A stretch of 64,000 nt of DNA from assembly GCA_959347315.1 (NCBI GenBank), contig OY365808.1:8013979-8077978 (forward strand), read 5' to 3'. The notes beneath the pieces were generated by a model. That model had not been told where the DNA came from. It did not search any database and saw nothing but the letters and a program-made list of their open reading frames with translations. A program made the translations under genes and the position numbers. Below are positions 33,943-47,400 of the stretch, one piece after another (position 1 is the stretch's first letter; the number at the start of each line of letters is the position of its first letter). Source of the stretch: Bimastos eiseni. Taxonomy: Eukaryota; Annelida; Clitellata; Crassiclitellata; Lumbricidae.

Positions 33943-34652
33943 ACAGTGGCATCGCCAGAGCTTTGAGGTTGGGGGCAAAAGTTCCTAACGACTATGGGGT
34001 CTAGGGTAGCGTCGTAAGCTCCCTCAACCTGCGAAATTTTGAGCATTTGGCGCCAAATGGAGTGCATTTTGGACTCTTTTTGCATTGAAAACTAGAGTGT
34101 CTTTCTAGACTTCAACTGCAAGTCAGATGTTTAAAAGCAAGATCAAACTAAGCATTAGGCTAAAGCAAAACTAGCCGTGGTACTGGGCTCCAGCTGAAAG
34201 TGCATTTCTGTGCAGGACTGTTTGCAAAATAGGTGGTGTATGCAGTGGCGTCGCCAGAGCTTCGAGGTTGGGAGGCAAAACTGCCAAAAAGTCCTTAACA
34301 ACCCTAGCACGGTGAGAGTTGTAAGGTTGTCTATCGGGGTCTGGGGTGAAGCCCAGAGACCTGCGCAATTTTAAGCATTTGATGCCAAATGATGTACATT
34401 TTGGGTTCTTGTTTATCTCAAATATTTCAATTATAATTTCGAAATTAATTTGCTTAAATCATCTCGATTTGTGACAGTTTGACTGTATCATATGCAGAGG
34501 ACCTTAATTTTGAAATTTCAAAATTACAATACACGTAGAGTACCCCCCCTCCCATATAAAAACTCATCGGATTTGCACAAATTCCAAGATCCATTCTGGG
34601 TCGGGGTGGGCAGTTGCCCCCTTGTTCCTTCCCGACCCCGTGTCGACGCTTT
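33943..34652 (+). mobile_element. Two adjacent GGCGTCGCC-TIR repeats
   Basis: A partial copy begins CAGTGGCATCGCCAGAGC at 33943 and a fuller copy GCAGTGGCGTCGCCAGAGCT at about 34240, ending CCCCGTGTCGACGC. Between them, GTGTCTTTCTAGACTTCAAC recurs in reverse at 27790-27815. Related internal sequence is also found at 29935-30240. Confidence 0.6.
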
Positions 34653-34718
34653 TGCTGCTCTAACCATGCATGAGCAATCCTTTGCTGCTTAAACTTTCAT
34701 TAAAATTTTGAAATCATT

Positions 34719-35304
34719 TCATTTTTCGTCGCCCTCTGAACTTCCTGGACTAGAGATATAAATTCTTCTAGGTCTATGAATAGACAGCGTAGGCCTATGT
34801 ATCAATAGGACTACGTATAAGTTTACGAAGTAATCACCGTTAGTTATTCGTTTTCCAATCGGCCTATTATGGGCAAATAATAATGAAGAAAGTTTTACTT
34901 CACCTTCATAAAACAATGACATCAACCAAGATAATCTGCAGGAACAGTTGTGCTAGAGTATTTCGCTGTTGGCCAACCTTCGGTTACCTGTCATGGGTCT
35001 ATTCGTACCTGTACTTGGTTAGACTATTACTTACATCCTTGTTCAAGTCAGCTTACCTATTTAAGGCCTGCAAGCTATTACGAACTGGTCGAATAGAAGC
35101 CGAATATGCGTCATGGTCTGTGAATACAACTGAGCGGTTCGGTTTCTTCATGTCAACAACAGCACGCATTTTAAGTCGTTTTATAGTGTTCTTTAGAAGA
35201 GGTTGAACGACCAAGTCTTCAAAAGCATAAGAAAAGTATCGGTCGATAGAAAAAGGTCGATGATCTTGGTTATAGTAGGTTACAGTAGGACCGGTCAGTG
35301 ACAT
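34719..35304 (-). CDS. Candidate two-exon small gene, 154 residues
   Basis: Exon 1 (35057-35304) begins MSLTGPTVTYYNQDHRPFSI and ends NSLQALN with donor AATAG|gtaagc. After a 121-bp intron with acceptor gttcctgcag, exon 2 (34719-34935) continues in phase with LSWLMSLFYEGEV and ends GSSEGDEK, stop. Splice sites and phase agree without adjustment, but no family is recognised and no neighbour supports it. It may be a lineage-specific gene, an exon of a longer gene, or chance. Confidence 0.35.
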
Positions 35305-38240
35305 TGTCTTCTCTCACATCAAATAAATCAATCTACTGAAAGTTAATAGTCATTGCCTCGTTATACAACCAAACATGCAGCTTGGCATGGCGATAGATGT
35401 ATGCCCGATTGCCCGGCCATCAACAAGTCTCTTGTTTGAGCCTATTAGACAACAGGTTGAAAAGAAGGTTGCAGTCTTTCGGCGAAGAGGTTGGGATTGG
35501 GTCAAGGTCTCATTGAGAGAGTTGAATAAGTGATTTCTGTTTTCGTTAGCAGACTCCAACAGGTTAAAAGATTAAGTATGTCCAAAGTTATGTCGTTAGG
35601 TCTAGAAGGTCACAGCTGAGAGAATATTGGGTTGGGCTACGTAAAAGGTGATTCTGGTAAGAGAATCTGCAACGACTAGGCCCTATAGCGAGAGACGGAG
35701 CGAGAAAACTGTCAGTGTAGAGAGACTCTGAAGAGTGGGCAATGGATACAAGTGGGATAAAGCCTGGGAGAGGTGAGAGTAGCCATGCCATGGTGAGTAT
35801 TTCAGTTTTCAAAAGATTTTTAAGGTTCGATGCATTTCGTCGCCTGGGCAGAATTATCTTGGCGAATCTCCACTTTTTTTTCGAAAATGCGTTTGGAGTT
35901 GATTTGTTGAAGGCAATAATGGTATCGATGTTCATTGTCAATAACTAAGATAGGTTCGTTTTGAAGATTTTCAATAAAGACTAACTATCGAATGTCCTGC
36001 TTAAAGAATATTCCAATAATCTTTAATCGAATCTCTGAGTTGTAGCCAATGGAGATTCGATGAAAGTTCGCACAGTGTAAACTATAGCAATGTCTTTGTC
36101 GTAGGCCTATCTTTGAAAAAGCTCATCATTGATTAGATAAATGAGATCAACCAGTCGGCCTAGGCTAATAGGTTATAAGTTAACACTGTGCGCATGGCCC
36201 GATTATAGTGCGGTAGTTCCAGACACTTTAAAAACTTTTCCTTAAAAATTCCGCACTATGAACATTTAAACGAAAACACTCGCTAATAATAATTTGTTGC
36301 TTTATTTTATCGTGTCATGTTTATTGTTTATGTCTGGTGGATGATCTGTTATCTTTGAAAGTCGATTTTATATAATAAATTCTAAAAACCATCTGTAGGG
36401 ATGTCTCGTAAGGTGAAGTGGTTCGAACACCACCTAATTGCAAAATTTATTTAATGTGGCCTAACTTTTTTTATGCAATGTTTGTTTTTTAATAATCTAA
36501 AATGATATCTGTACAGACTGTGAGTGAAGTTTAATTGCATTTTTGTAAAATTGCAAAAACATTGACATATTAACATAAATCAACTAATTAAATCTCAAAC
36601 TAACTGATTTTCTGAATCGGTGTAGCTGTAGCTGTCTAAATTTTAATCTGTATAGGCCTACTTATCAAAACCATTATACGAAGATGCGTTTTTGCCAGCA
36701 TGATATCTGAATAAACGAAACTTGACTGATTTATTTCTTATGTTTTCACTTTTCGTCCTTTCCCGCCAAAGCGTCAAACTCGTTTATCTCAGAATTTTCG
36801 AAACTTGTGATTCTTCCGATATTTATCGGCTATTTTCTATTATTAAAGACACCGGGTGTGTAGGCCCTTAGTATGGCGTTGTTACCGATAGCCTATATAT
36901 TAAGTGCTGACCAAACTTCTGGTTCTTTATATAGGCCCACGTGTAACTATGGACACAGAAAATATGCATTTACAATGGAGCCAGCCAATTAAAAATTTGC
37001 TTAAAAAAATTTCAAGGTTTTGGAACTATGTAGTAGCCTTATAATGTCGACCACGCGTAGACACTGTTAAGTGTTAACCAAGCATTAATTCAGAGGTCCG
37101 TACACCTACGCCTACACCATTAAAATAAAACGCTAATCTATTTATTCAGATGTCTTAAAGTATTTATACCTATCGTACGTATACTGTAACTTCTGTAAGT
37201 AATTTAAAGTGTGATATTTTCCGGCCAAAGTCAAGGGCTGAACCCGCAAAAGTTCAGAGTGGCCGTTAAAACTGTTTTCTGGGCCATTATTAAGATTAGT
37301 ATTCTTCAGCAATAAAATTAATGTTTGAAGCGTGTTATTCCGTTTCAGCATCTTAATAAATTGAATTATTTAAAAAAATGTATCGATCTTGGTCTCAGAC
37401 CACTTGGTCTAAATTTTTGGTCTCGTGCCCAACACTGGTCTCAAATGCTGCTTGCAACTTTGCCGCCATTCAAAAAAATCGTGAACAACTGTCTTGCTTT
37501 CTGAATCCTGCTTTGATCAACGGACTTGAACTGTAGTCGATATAACAGCGTCTTTCTGGGAACCGCAACGCTTTTGTAAATTCTGCCTTGTGTCACGGTA
37601 GAGTAATAAAACTGAACAATTGCAATTTTATACATTCTAAAATTTATAAGTATTGAATGTGTTCTATAAAATTTATTTAATTTGGTATATAATTTTAGCC
37701 TAATTTCTGTTGATAATATAGATGCGTTCCGGTTCAATTTTTCTAGAATGAAGCACTGGAAATAACTAATCTAAGCGTGGACGCCCACATCTTTGGAATA
37801 CTAGTAGTTCCTCCCTGGTTTGAATTTGTCCCCAATCGGTGATCCCTCACCATTATAGAACCTCTTGATTGGTGACCTTGTAAGTAGGCCTATGCAGTGT
37901 AAAAAAAGAAATTCCGAGTAATCTGTTGTAGCTTTTCTTAGCACACCAGGATAGTGCAATATCACGACATAGAATATCATAGTTATCTATATCCTGCAGC
38001 TAACAGAGTTCTGAGAAGAATTGTGCAGTGTTTTTATGACATCAAGTTAACTAGTACTGATATCTTACATAAATAGAAGTAAATTAGAACTGCATACTGT
38101 ACATGTTAAGATGTTTCGATACATACAAACATGCTGGATTTTGTGAATTACAAAAAAACATTCAGCACAGCACAGTTAGTTCTCCACATTAGAAATGTTG
38201 TTTTGTCTCAATATTTCTAAATGGATGTGATGAACTTCAG
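35305..38240. other. Stretch between small gene and Kelch gene
   Basis: Three minus-strand frames (35350-35941) look mildly protein-like but have no splice links or family resemblance. A hAT-like remnant covers 36790-37437. Nothing else is recognised. Confidence 0.55.
36790..37437 (+). mobile_element. 5'-truncated hAT-like remnant related to 62789-63673
   Basis: Ends GTCTCGTGCCCAACACTG like the right-edge element and shares its interior (TTATCGGCTATTTTC, GGGCTGAACCCGC, AAAGTTCAGA). The GTCTCG-rich left end is missing. The left limit is approximate. Confidence 0.65.
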
Positions 38241-38437
38241 CTAGACCAGCCAATCCAGAAGATCAGAAGACTTTTTATTAGGTGCAGGCAAAGACACAGC
38301 ATGCATGCCTGCCACCGGACATGGAAAATCTTCCACTCCTTTCACCCACGTACCAGAGACGATGTTGAAGCACTCCACCGACTGAAGACAATCATTGTTT
38401 GGGCTCCTCATTCCTCCTAGGATATAAAGCGTGGAAC
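38241..38437 (-). CDS. Kelch gene last exon
   Basis: Completes blade 5 (GSTLYILGG) and blade 6 (QSVECFNIVSGTWVKGVED), ends DLLDWLV and TAG at 38241-38243. The exon contains AATAAA within the coding sequence (Pro-Asn-Lys-Lys codons), about 30 bases before the stop; no clear AATAAA follows in the next 500 bases. Confidence 0.88.
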
Positions 38438-41400
38438 CTGAAAGAAAGAAAGAATCTAACGTGTACAGATCACTGCTGCATAGGGCTTACATGTACAAAG
38501 GGGCGGCGATCCCGTGGGGGTCGAGGGAACTCGTCCACTTCTTTTACTATGAGGGGACATGTTATACGATTGTCCCTCCCACATGTCTTACTCCTCTCAT
38601 TGGATGTCCCCACTCCCCTCAAAAGAGATCGGGGTCTCTGCAAGTACACACATAATTAGTGTACAGGTAATGCCATTTCATGTCAGTATCAAAATTTACA
38701 GGTATTCAGATATGACACATAATAATTATTATATATGCCTATTAAAATCAGATCACATGGCAACCATCATGAATATAACATAACATACAGTAACATAACA
38801 TAACAAGGGTTTATGATTCTGTGTTAAAACCCCATAAATATATTGGTTCAAATACTGACAGTGACATCTCCTCGTAACTAAGAACAAGTAGGCCTATTCT
38901 ATTGGTTACAAAAGGGAACACAGAAGGGAACACAGTTCCACTGGTTTGGACCGCCTATATAAATATTCTGGAGCTAGATGGCCAACAAAGGTTATCTACT
39001 TCAGTTCCTTTATATCAATAAATGTCACATCTTAATACATCCTAATACATGTACAATTATTAGCACGCTAAAATAAAGCATTAAACCTTAACAACGAGAA
39101 ACAAGAGGAAATGGGAGTAAGGACCAGAAAATTCATTCTGATCATAAGAAAATTTTATTTTCTCAGGGTGTCTTGCACTGGGAGTACCTATGACTGTTGT
39201 AGCACTGTGAGTGGCACTATATAAATTCATAGATCCATACAATTCAATGCAATAGCATTGTGAGTTCATCTACCTGGAATGATCTTCTTCCATCACTTAA
39301 AGGCTAAACTAATGACTGGCCTCTCCATCGGCTTCTCACTCTTAAAATGCATTTCATTTCCCTTGGATTTCTGTGCCGAGAGCACCTCTGAAAAGTTAGT
39401 CTGTGAGAGGCGCTATATAAATCTAAAGATACGATACGATACTGACCAACTGCAGCACATCCTGCATCATGACGTGGGATTTCCATGTTTGCAATTCGTT
39501 TCCACGTGTCATTGCTAGGGTCATATTCCTCAACAAAGCTAAGACTCGTTTCGCCATGGCGTTTGGTATTGGCCGATCGTCCGCCAATCAAAAACAACCG
39601 TCTCTTCATTTCAATGAGTGAAGCATGACAGCGAGGAAACGTAAGCGGTGACAAAATCGTCCACCTATAAAAATTATCAAACAAAATTACTATCTAATAA
39701 TTTCTTCTCGCTAAACTTAAACTAAAGTGTCTTCTATTAGCTGAAAGAAACTAACTGAGATAATGCAAGGAACATGATCAGCAATATCTGTGCAATAGAA
39801 ACAAGCTCTGACATGGAAGGCAGGCAGGCACCACACGAGATCACCAGACACCACACGAGGCCATCAGGCACCACATTAGGTCTGTTGGCACCACATGAGG
39901 TCTGTTGCCACCACATGAGGTCTGGTGGCACCACATGAGGTCTGGTGGCACCACATGAGACCATCATGCACCACATGAGGCCATCAGGCACCACATTAGG
40001 TCTGTTGGCACCACATGAGAATCTGGGTGAATAATATTGAGAAAATCTTTGGCAATTGCCAAACATGTCCTACTGATATCTGGCAAATAATATACATATT
40101 TTGCAATCGTTTTGGTGTAGTAGCTAAGGAGACACTGAGGTGGAGAGGGAGTTGGGATGTGATGGAATGGAGGAAGAGGATAGAGAAATGAAAACAAGAG
40201 GCAAAGAAAATGGGAAGTGAAATGCCTGAGAAGACACTAGCATTGGTTTATCTTAAAGCAATTATAAAATAAAACCACTCTATAAACGTTTGCTATCAAC
40301 ATCGAAGTCAATAAATAAAATTTATATGGACTGATGAAAGTGATGATTGTGCTTCACAAATCTGATTCACCCTGCATAATAGGATCCTTTAACGACCAGC
40401 CAGATTGAGTTCCCATACATTTTAGCACTAGCTGATCATTGAAGTGTTTTAACATGGTTCAGATGACTAAATAAAACCTGTGTAAGAACCATTACTAAGT
40501 AAGTCTTGAAGTCCTATCCTTTCGAGATTGATCTTAAAGTTACCGAGTGATTCCACTGACACGATTGCATCACTCAGCTCGTTACACATGTTGATTACCC
40601 CATTGCTGAAACATCTTACTTCTATACTGATAACTTTTGCCAAGTATGCTGATACCGCTTATAGCTGATTATATCATTGCCGACACCGATTAAAATAGCC
40701 GATACCGAATATCGGTTATGAGACCCATTATTTCATTGTTCTTCCCAAAGATGTCTGGTACAAAAACAGAGACTTACTGCTACTATACTATTGTAATACA
40801 AGCAGTGAAACACATATTTTGCACTCGACCAAATTCGCATGTTTTTCCCCATTTTTCAGTGCCATTGCAATTTTAGTTCAATTTAAACAAATGTTTATAT
40901 TGAATGATTTGAATTTCTAGCAATGGATTATAGAATGATGTTTTAAATACGAAATGTCTTAACTTTGACTGAGTAGATCGTAGCATTCGACATCAGCCAG
41001 AACTGGCTCGTACTCCCTGTCTTTGTTGTAGCCGCCAACAACGAATAAGCAGTCCAAGAAGACGGCTGCAGAAGCCCCCACTTTGGCACCACCTGGCATC
41101 TGGGTAAGCACGGCCCAGTTGTTCACCAAAGGATCATAGCACTCGATTGTATCCAATTTCCTGATTGAACATCACCAAGCGCATAAATTCATGCCATTCA
41201 TTTTTATACAGCTAATTTTATATCTTAAACATAAGTACAAATTAGGCCAATCGCCATTAACTAATTTCTCAAATCAAGAACTACGAGTGCCAGCGTTCCT
41301 GAAGCTACATGAAGACTTTTTTGCTCCAAAGCATTTAATTTATGGGGTAAGTAATAATCCTGGTGTAATGTAATGTTCTAACAAATTCACAATTGTTAAC

Positions 41401-44400
41401 TTTTTTTACCATGCTAAGTGTGTAGCATAGTAGTTAATATATTGGCACAGGGGCCAATTGGTTTGAGCGGTCAGCCTGTAACGAGTAGAGCATGAGTTCC
41501 ATCTTCGTCCAAGGCAGTTACTGTGTACAGACCTTGAGCAAGTCCTTCATTCACAGATGCTTTGCACTACAGTTGCATCTGTGCCATCTGTGCCTATGTG
41601 TATTTCTGAACTTTGTAAGAAGAGCAATATTAAAATGTTTGAATAAACCAAGAGCAGAATAGTGCAACACTTCATATACCAGGACATTGATTCGTATTTT
41701 TATTCGTGCAGCCAGTAGTACCATTTCTGGAAATATAAGATAGCAAAAACTACAGTTCAAATGTAGCAGCAATCAACGGTGCTAGTGAAGTACAAATAAT
41801 TCTCCATAATGCAATTTTTGGGGTTACCCTTATCTGTACTCAAGATACTCGCTTTAGCAATCAATAACTCAGATCAAATTTGAATTTCTCATCTGATGCA
41901 GTTTAATCTCAAGATCTTTATAGCCCATGCACTAATCTTTCCCAGTAATAATCCAAAGCAATTCAATAACTTTCTAATTATCAAGTATAATCTTAATTAA
42001 CACCAATCATAAAAAAGAATTGCATTATCAAAAACCCTGCAAACAACTGACTGCTTATTGCTGTCTTCACCGCCAACGACAAGTAACTTATTTTTCCAGA
42101 CCGCAACTCCGGCGTACGCTCGAGAGTAGATCATTGAAGCTGCTTGGTACCACTTCTGAGTATCTGGATCAAAGACAAGAAGCTCATTTGTGGCCGTTCC
42201 AAGATCGCCCGGACGATGGCTATTATAAACAGATCCACCTAGAAGATGCAACCAAAGGCAAACAAATCTACAAATCATTTGTGTCAATCCTGGAGAAGGT
42301 ACTCAGTAGTTTTCCTCATTTGCATTGTTACCATAGAATGAACAATGCTTATTGAACAATGCTTGCACTGTGGAGATGATTGCAGCCTGTAGCAAAAAAC
42401 GTTGTGAATACTTGTTACATCCGACCCACTAATAGATTATAAATGAAATGCAAGTGAAACAGGTGGCCATCTTTGTCATGCCTATGTGCACACTCAAAAG
42501 CTTATAACTTCTTTATTGTCATGGCAACGAAATAGAAGGCATCATCCAAAGATTAATAGAAAGTCAACACCACATGTGACCTATTGAACAAAATCTTAAC
42601 ATCTACCATGACATTACAGAAGTGATGTCCAAGTCATGCAATTGAAAAATCATCCACTGACTTTCAAATGATGACCTGAATGGCATGACAATGCCATAGT
42701 ATTTTCCAATATCCAACAAACACAAAACAGAGGCACCAATGGACAGGGCTATACTTGCACCCTGTGCCTAGCATCAATCTGGCACCCCCACATTTTGAAA
42801 ATTATACATTTTATGAAATAATAAGTTATTCCATCCTGAAATTTGCGCCCTTTCCAGATTTGCGCCCTGGGTCACGGTCCTGCTGGCCCCTCCCTCGGTA
42901 CAGTCCTGCCAATGAATCCCAAAGTCTTTCACATGTGGCCGTACATTGCAAGACTTCTAAATTCTCAGCAGGATAACCCAATAATGTATTCGGTGAGGGA
43001 CAAAACCATGCAATTTAACATCCTCCACACACGCACAACTTGAACCCATACCAACAGACCATGAAATCGTCAGACAGATCAACTAGCGTCACAGGGATAA
43101 GCATTAAGCACAGATACTAACCTACAACGAACAGCTTTCCGTAAATGACTCCAGCTCCGTGATGATGGACATATTTCTTCATGGGAACAGGAAGCATGGT
43201 CCACCTGTTGAATTGAGAATCGTAAGAGAACATATTTTTCCCCGGTACATCTGGATCAATGCTATTAAGGTCGATGCCACCAACAGCAACAATGCACGGA
43301 GGCTGCCTACCTCGCGGTGACAAAGATTCTAGCGGAGATGCCTGCTGCAGAGACTGCTGCAGCGGTGCCTGCCCAGGGGAATACTTCTTACGTTTGCTTG
43401 ACAATTCACCAGACTTCAATGACTGTTGACGAGTTTCTTTAACATCTGAACTTTGACTTTGCTTCACATTCACAAGTTGGCGCTTGAGTGGCTCTCGTCT
43501 CTTCTGCAATGGCGGGCTTTCTCTCTGTGTCAATGCACCCGATGGACTTGGCAGACAAACAGAACCCGCTGACAAAGAAGAGAGCGACTGTACTTGGACT
43601 ACAGACGAGATATTATTAGACGAGCGCTGTTGCATATTACGAGTCTTCTGCCCAAGACTGAGTTTCCTCCATCTCTGCGGCTCATCATCTTGTGCCATAC
43701 TATTTCCATATATTGACTCAAATTCGTTTGAATTCCATGGTTCGTCATACCGGTCCGGCTCACGATTCGGTAGAGACTCTTCGTGATCATGGCGTTTCGA
43801 TCGCCTAAAGTGTATAGAAAGTTCTCTATCTTGGGAATTGCTTGGTCTAGCAGGTCCAACCGATCCATCACTACCATTGAAGAATCTCTAAATGAGTTGT
43901 AACACATGAAAATACGTATTAAATGCAATGTATTTTATTTACCAATTAATATAGCACTGCACACGACATTCAGCAGCAGCCCGTGCAGAAAAGCCGAAAG
44001 TTGAAAAAGGTCTTGAGAGGGCGAATGATGTAGGTAGAAACCGAGAAAGTATGACAACAAGAATGGTAAAAGAATGGTAAAAGTATGACAACAAGAATGG
44101 TACGAGAATGGTCAAAGAATGGTAAGAAAATGGTAAGAAAATGGTAATGGGAAGAGCATTTCACAGAGAAATCCAGTGCAAGTAAATGACCATAGATGAG
44201 GAGATAAGTCAGAGATATGGGAGAACATAGGAAGCTGAGCAATAAATCTGACTGATGAACAGGAGCCAGTTGGACCTAGGGTAGACCCATATATGAGGAG
44301 AATGACAATAGCAAATTCTAGAACAGACAAATGCAACAACTATTGAAGTCAAGGTGGAAGAAAAGATTGATCTCATGTAAGTAAGCTTATAACATCTTCT

Positions 44401-47400
44401 TCAACTTAGAAACATGCACTTATTGTACAATGTATATTTCAAAATAATTTAAGCTACTATGAACAAATTAAAGCATATGGCACATGGGCATTAATTTTAC
44501 CAAAATATACCTTTTTAATTTAAGTTAATTATGGCAAAGTTTTTTAAGCATCAACTTTACCATAATTAACCTGCATTATTTTGATATGACAAAGAGAAAT
44601 TCCTTCAGCTAATACTAAAAGGCAGCCATAAACTTCAAACAAAACTAACTATATTATTATCTTAACCAAGTCACTTAGGCGCTGATTCTGTGTCGATATG
44701 ATGCCATAAATTTTCGACATTTAAAAGTCAAACATTGGGAACCACATGTAGGTATTTTAACACTTACTTTAATAAAAGAATGCCAGATTTACAATTAAAT
44801 AAGAAAAGCACTGTCAATAGAATTTGTGATCTGTCCTTTAAAACATACATTAAATATGCCACCATGCCATAATACATACCTGTTGTCCTTGTACGTCGTA
44901 TGTGTGTGTGTGCGTGCGTGTGTGCGTGTATTAGTGTATATATGCATGCATGCATGCATACACGCATACATACATATGTATGTACCTGTTCTTCTGCTGG
45001 TTCCTTCAAACATATCCTTTCCTTTGGGGTGTTAGCATCAGCCAAAGGACTGCCTTCACCCTTCAAGGCATTGTATCTAGTAAATGAAAGCACAAGTAAA
45101 CAAATTTATAATGTAAAGAACCACAGCATCCCCATCAATATGGATTAAGCATTGCATCAGCTTCCTGTGCAAAATATTAGTCAGAATCCATTAAAGGTCA
45201 CAGTTACATAGCTTCATTTATATCAATCAATCAAGCATAAATACTATTATACAGAAATAGCTAATGATCCACATGGATGCAGCCAAAATGTCCAATGTAC
45301 AGTATGTTTAAGACATCCATCCAAGGCCTATTCACATGAACAAAATAAAATCCGACATGTCTCAAGCTGGTGAGAGGGATTTCGTGGGATCAGGATTGCA
45401 ATTTCTAGCCCTAAATAATTCATATTGGTAGTTGAAATGGTAATTGGAGCCCTAAAAGGCTCCTGATACTTTTCTTGCCCTCAAACATTGTCCTTATTTT
45501 TGGGATTAAGAATTAGCCAATGGGGCAGGTTGATACTGTCAAATCAGTCAAAAATCCATACACGCATATTTTACAAGATATTCAATCAATCCCAAACACA
45601 CAAACATTCAATGTTTCGTATTCTCGACCATGGGCTCATCACCAGTGTTCCCTCTAAACTGTGAGCATGTGAGCCAGCGCACACAAGAATTTAGTGTGTG
45701 CACAATATTTTCTCGAAAAAGCAAAGACTAAGATGAACTGTAGACCAATATATAGCTGGGCAGAAAAGAAAATTGCAAATAGGCTAAATTGACAGCTAAT
45801 TATAATTATGTTGTGTACCATGTATGCAACCTCAGCTGTATATGAGCACATTTTAGACAAGGGACTTTTCTTAGGTTATCAGAACTTATCACCATAGACT
45901 TTTAGATTTTGGTCTTAAATTAACCAATGTCTCATTGAGCTCCGACCTGAGCACCAGTGTGAATAATTTTAAAAATGGTGCATACACAAAATTTCATGTG
46001 TACACAGACTTCAAAAAATTAGAGGGAACATTGCTCGTCACTAATTGATGTAGATTGCATGCTTCACAGTTCTTCTCTACTGATTTCAATCCTGTGCCAC
46101 CAGAGTTAGCCTTTGCACCAGTCTCTGACATAATCAAGAGTCTCTGTCTCTAACATCTGTGCCATCAATCATTCGAAACAGTTTAATAAGTCTGGCATTT
46201 TGAACTGTTTTTCCATCCCACAGGTATGTACAAAGAAATTGAGCTTCATTTCCATATACCATTATAAACAAAACATGTATGCATAGATTGAAGTCATTGC
46301 ACATTAAAACTCATTCATCCTGATATATTTTAGGAGAAAAAGTTTTGCAAGAAAAGTTGAATACATTGGCTGCATGCATTTCAAATTCAACAAAACTTTT
46401 CACTATCCGTCTAAATATTGGCCTAAGTGGCATAACCTGAAGCAATTCATAATGTTCAATGAATGTCAAAAAATATAATTATAATTGTTCTCAGATTCTG
46501 CATATGAAACTACAAAGGTACAGGTATACCTAATTATTATGAATAATTATTACAGCCACGCCCAAAGAGGTGAACAATGAGCATACAAAATTACTGCCAG
46601 TCTTACTTCATGGCTTTGTAGAGAAAATTCTTTACACATTCTGGATCGTTAATAATCCAGGCAACAGTCTCCACTTCCTTCACAAGGCTCTGAGGTGGCA
46701 AATTCTCAAAGTTGACATGTTGCAGCAGCTGGTAGCCGGGTTTCTGTCTTTGACTCGCATCAAAATCAACCCAACGTACGATACCAGAAAACACATCGAG
46801 CTCAGACTTGAGACATAAATTTTTGTCCTTCACAATCCTCAAAATCCTTTCGAATGGCAGGTAAAGAAAATGTCTAGTGAATGAAACCTCTGGAAAATTG
46901 TCAAGAATGAAGAAGAAAGCTTTGTCTCGAACATCGTTTAAACCGTTGTTCTCAGCAATTGAGTAGTGCAAAATCGCATTGTTCACATCAACGGCATTCA
47001 AGTAGTCCAAACACGCTTGTCTAACGATTTCGACACCAAGCTCATTGGCACAGGCCAAGATCTGTATGGAGTGGAAAATTCATTCCTCCATAAAACCCAT
47101 TAAACAGCAAAACTTCATAACTTTGCAAAACATTTTCAAATAGTTACACTTCAAAAATAAATTTACATCATCAACTTAACATAAAAACTCCAAGGCAGCA
47201 ATTTAAACCAATAGATGCAAGAAATAATAAAATAATATGAAGTCAAATGCATGTGGATAATTATCACAACAATCAAACCACCTGTCTGTACCTGTGATTC
47301 CTCAAGAACACTGGGAACTTCTCGAATCCTAATACGCCAGTGATTCCCTACCTTTTCTGGCTTGCGGCACACTAAGGAATTAAAATTATCGCGATTCTAA

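Noticed and set aside
35350..35941. Two minus-strand frames that look faintly protein-like
   Set aside because: No splice connections, no recognisable domain and no continuity with the candidate gene at 34719-35304.
43599..43928. 109-codon frame overlapping Kelch exon 4
   Set aside because: The other frame joins both neighbours in phase and leads into Kelch repeats.
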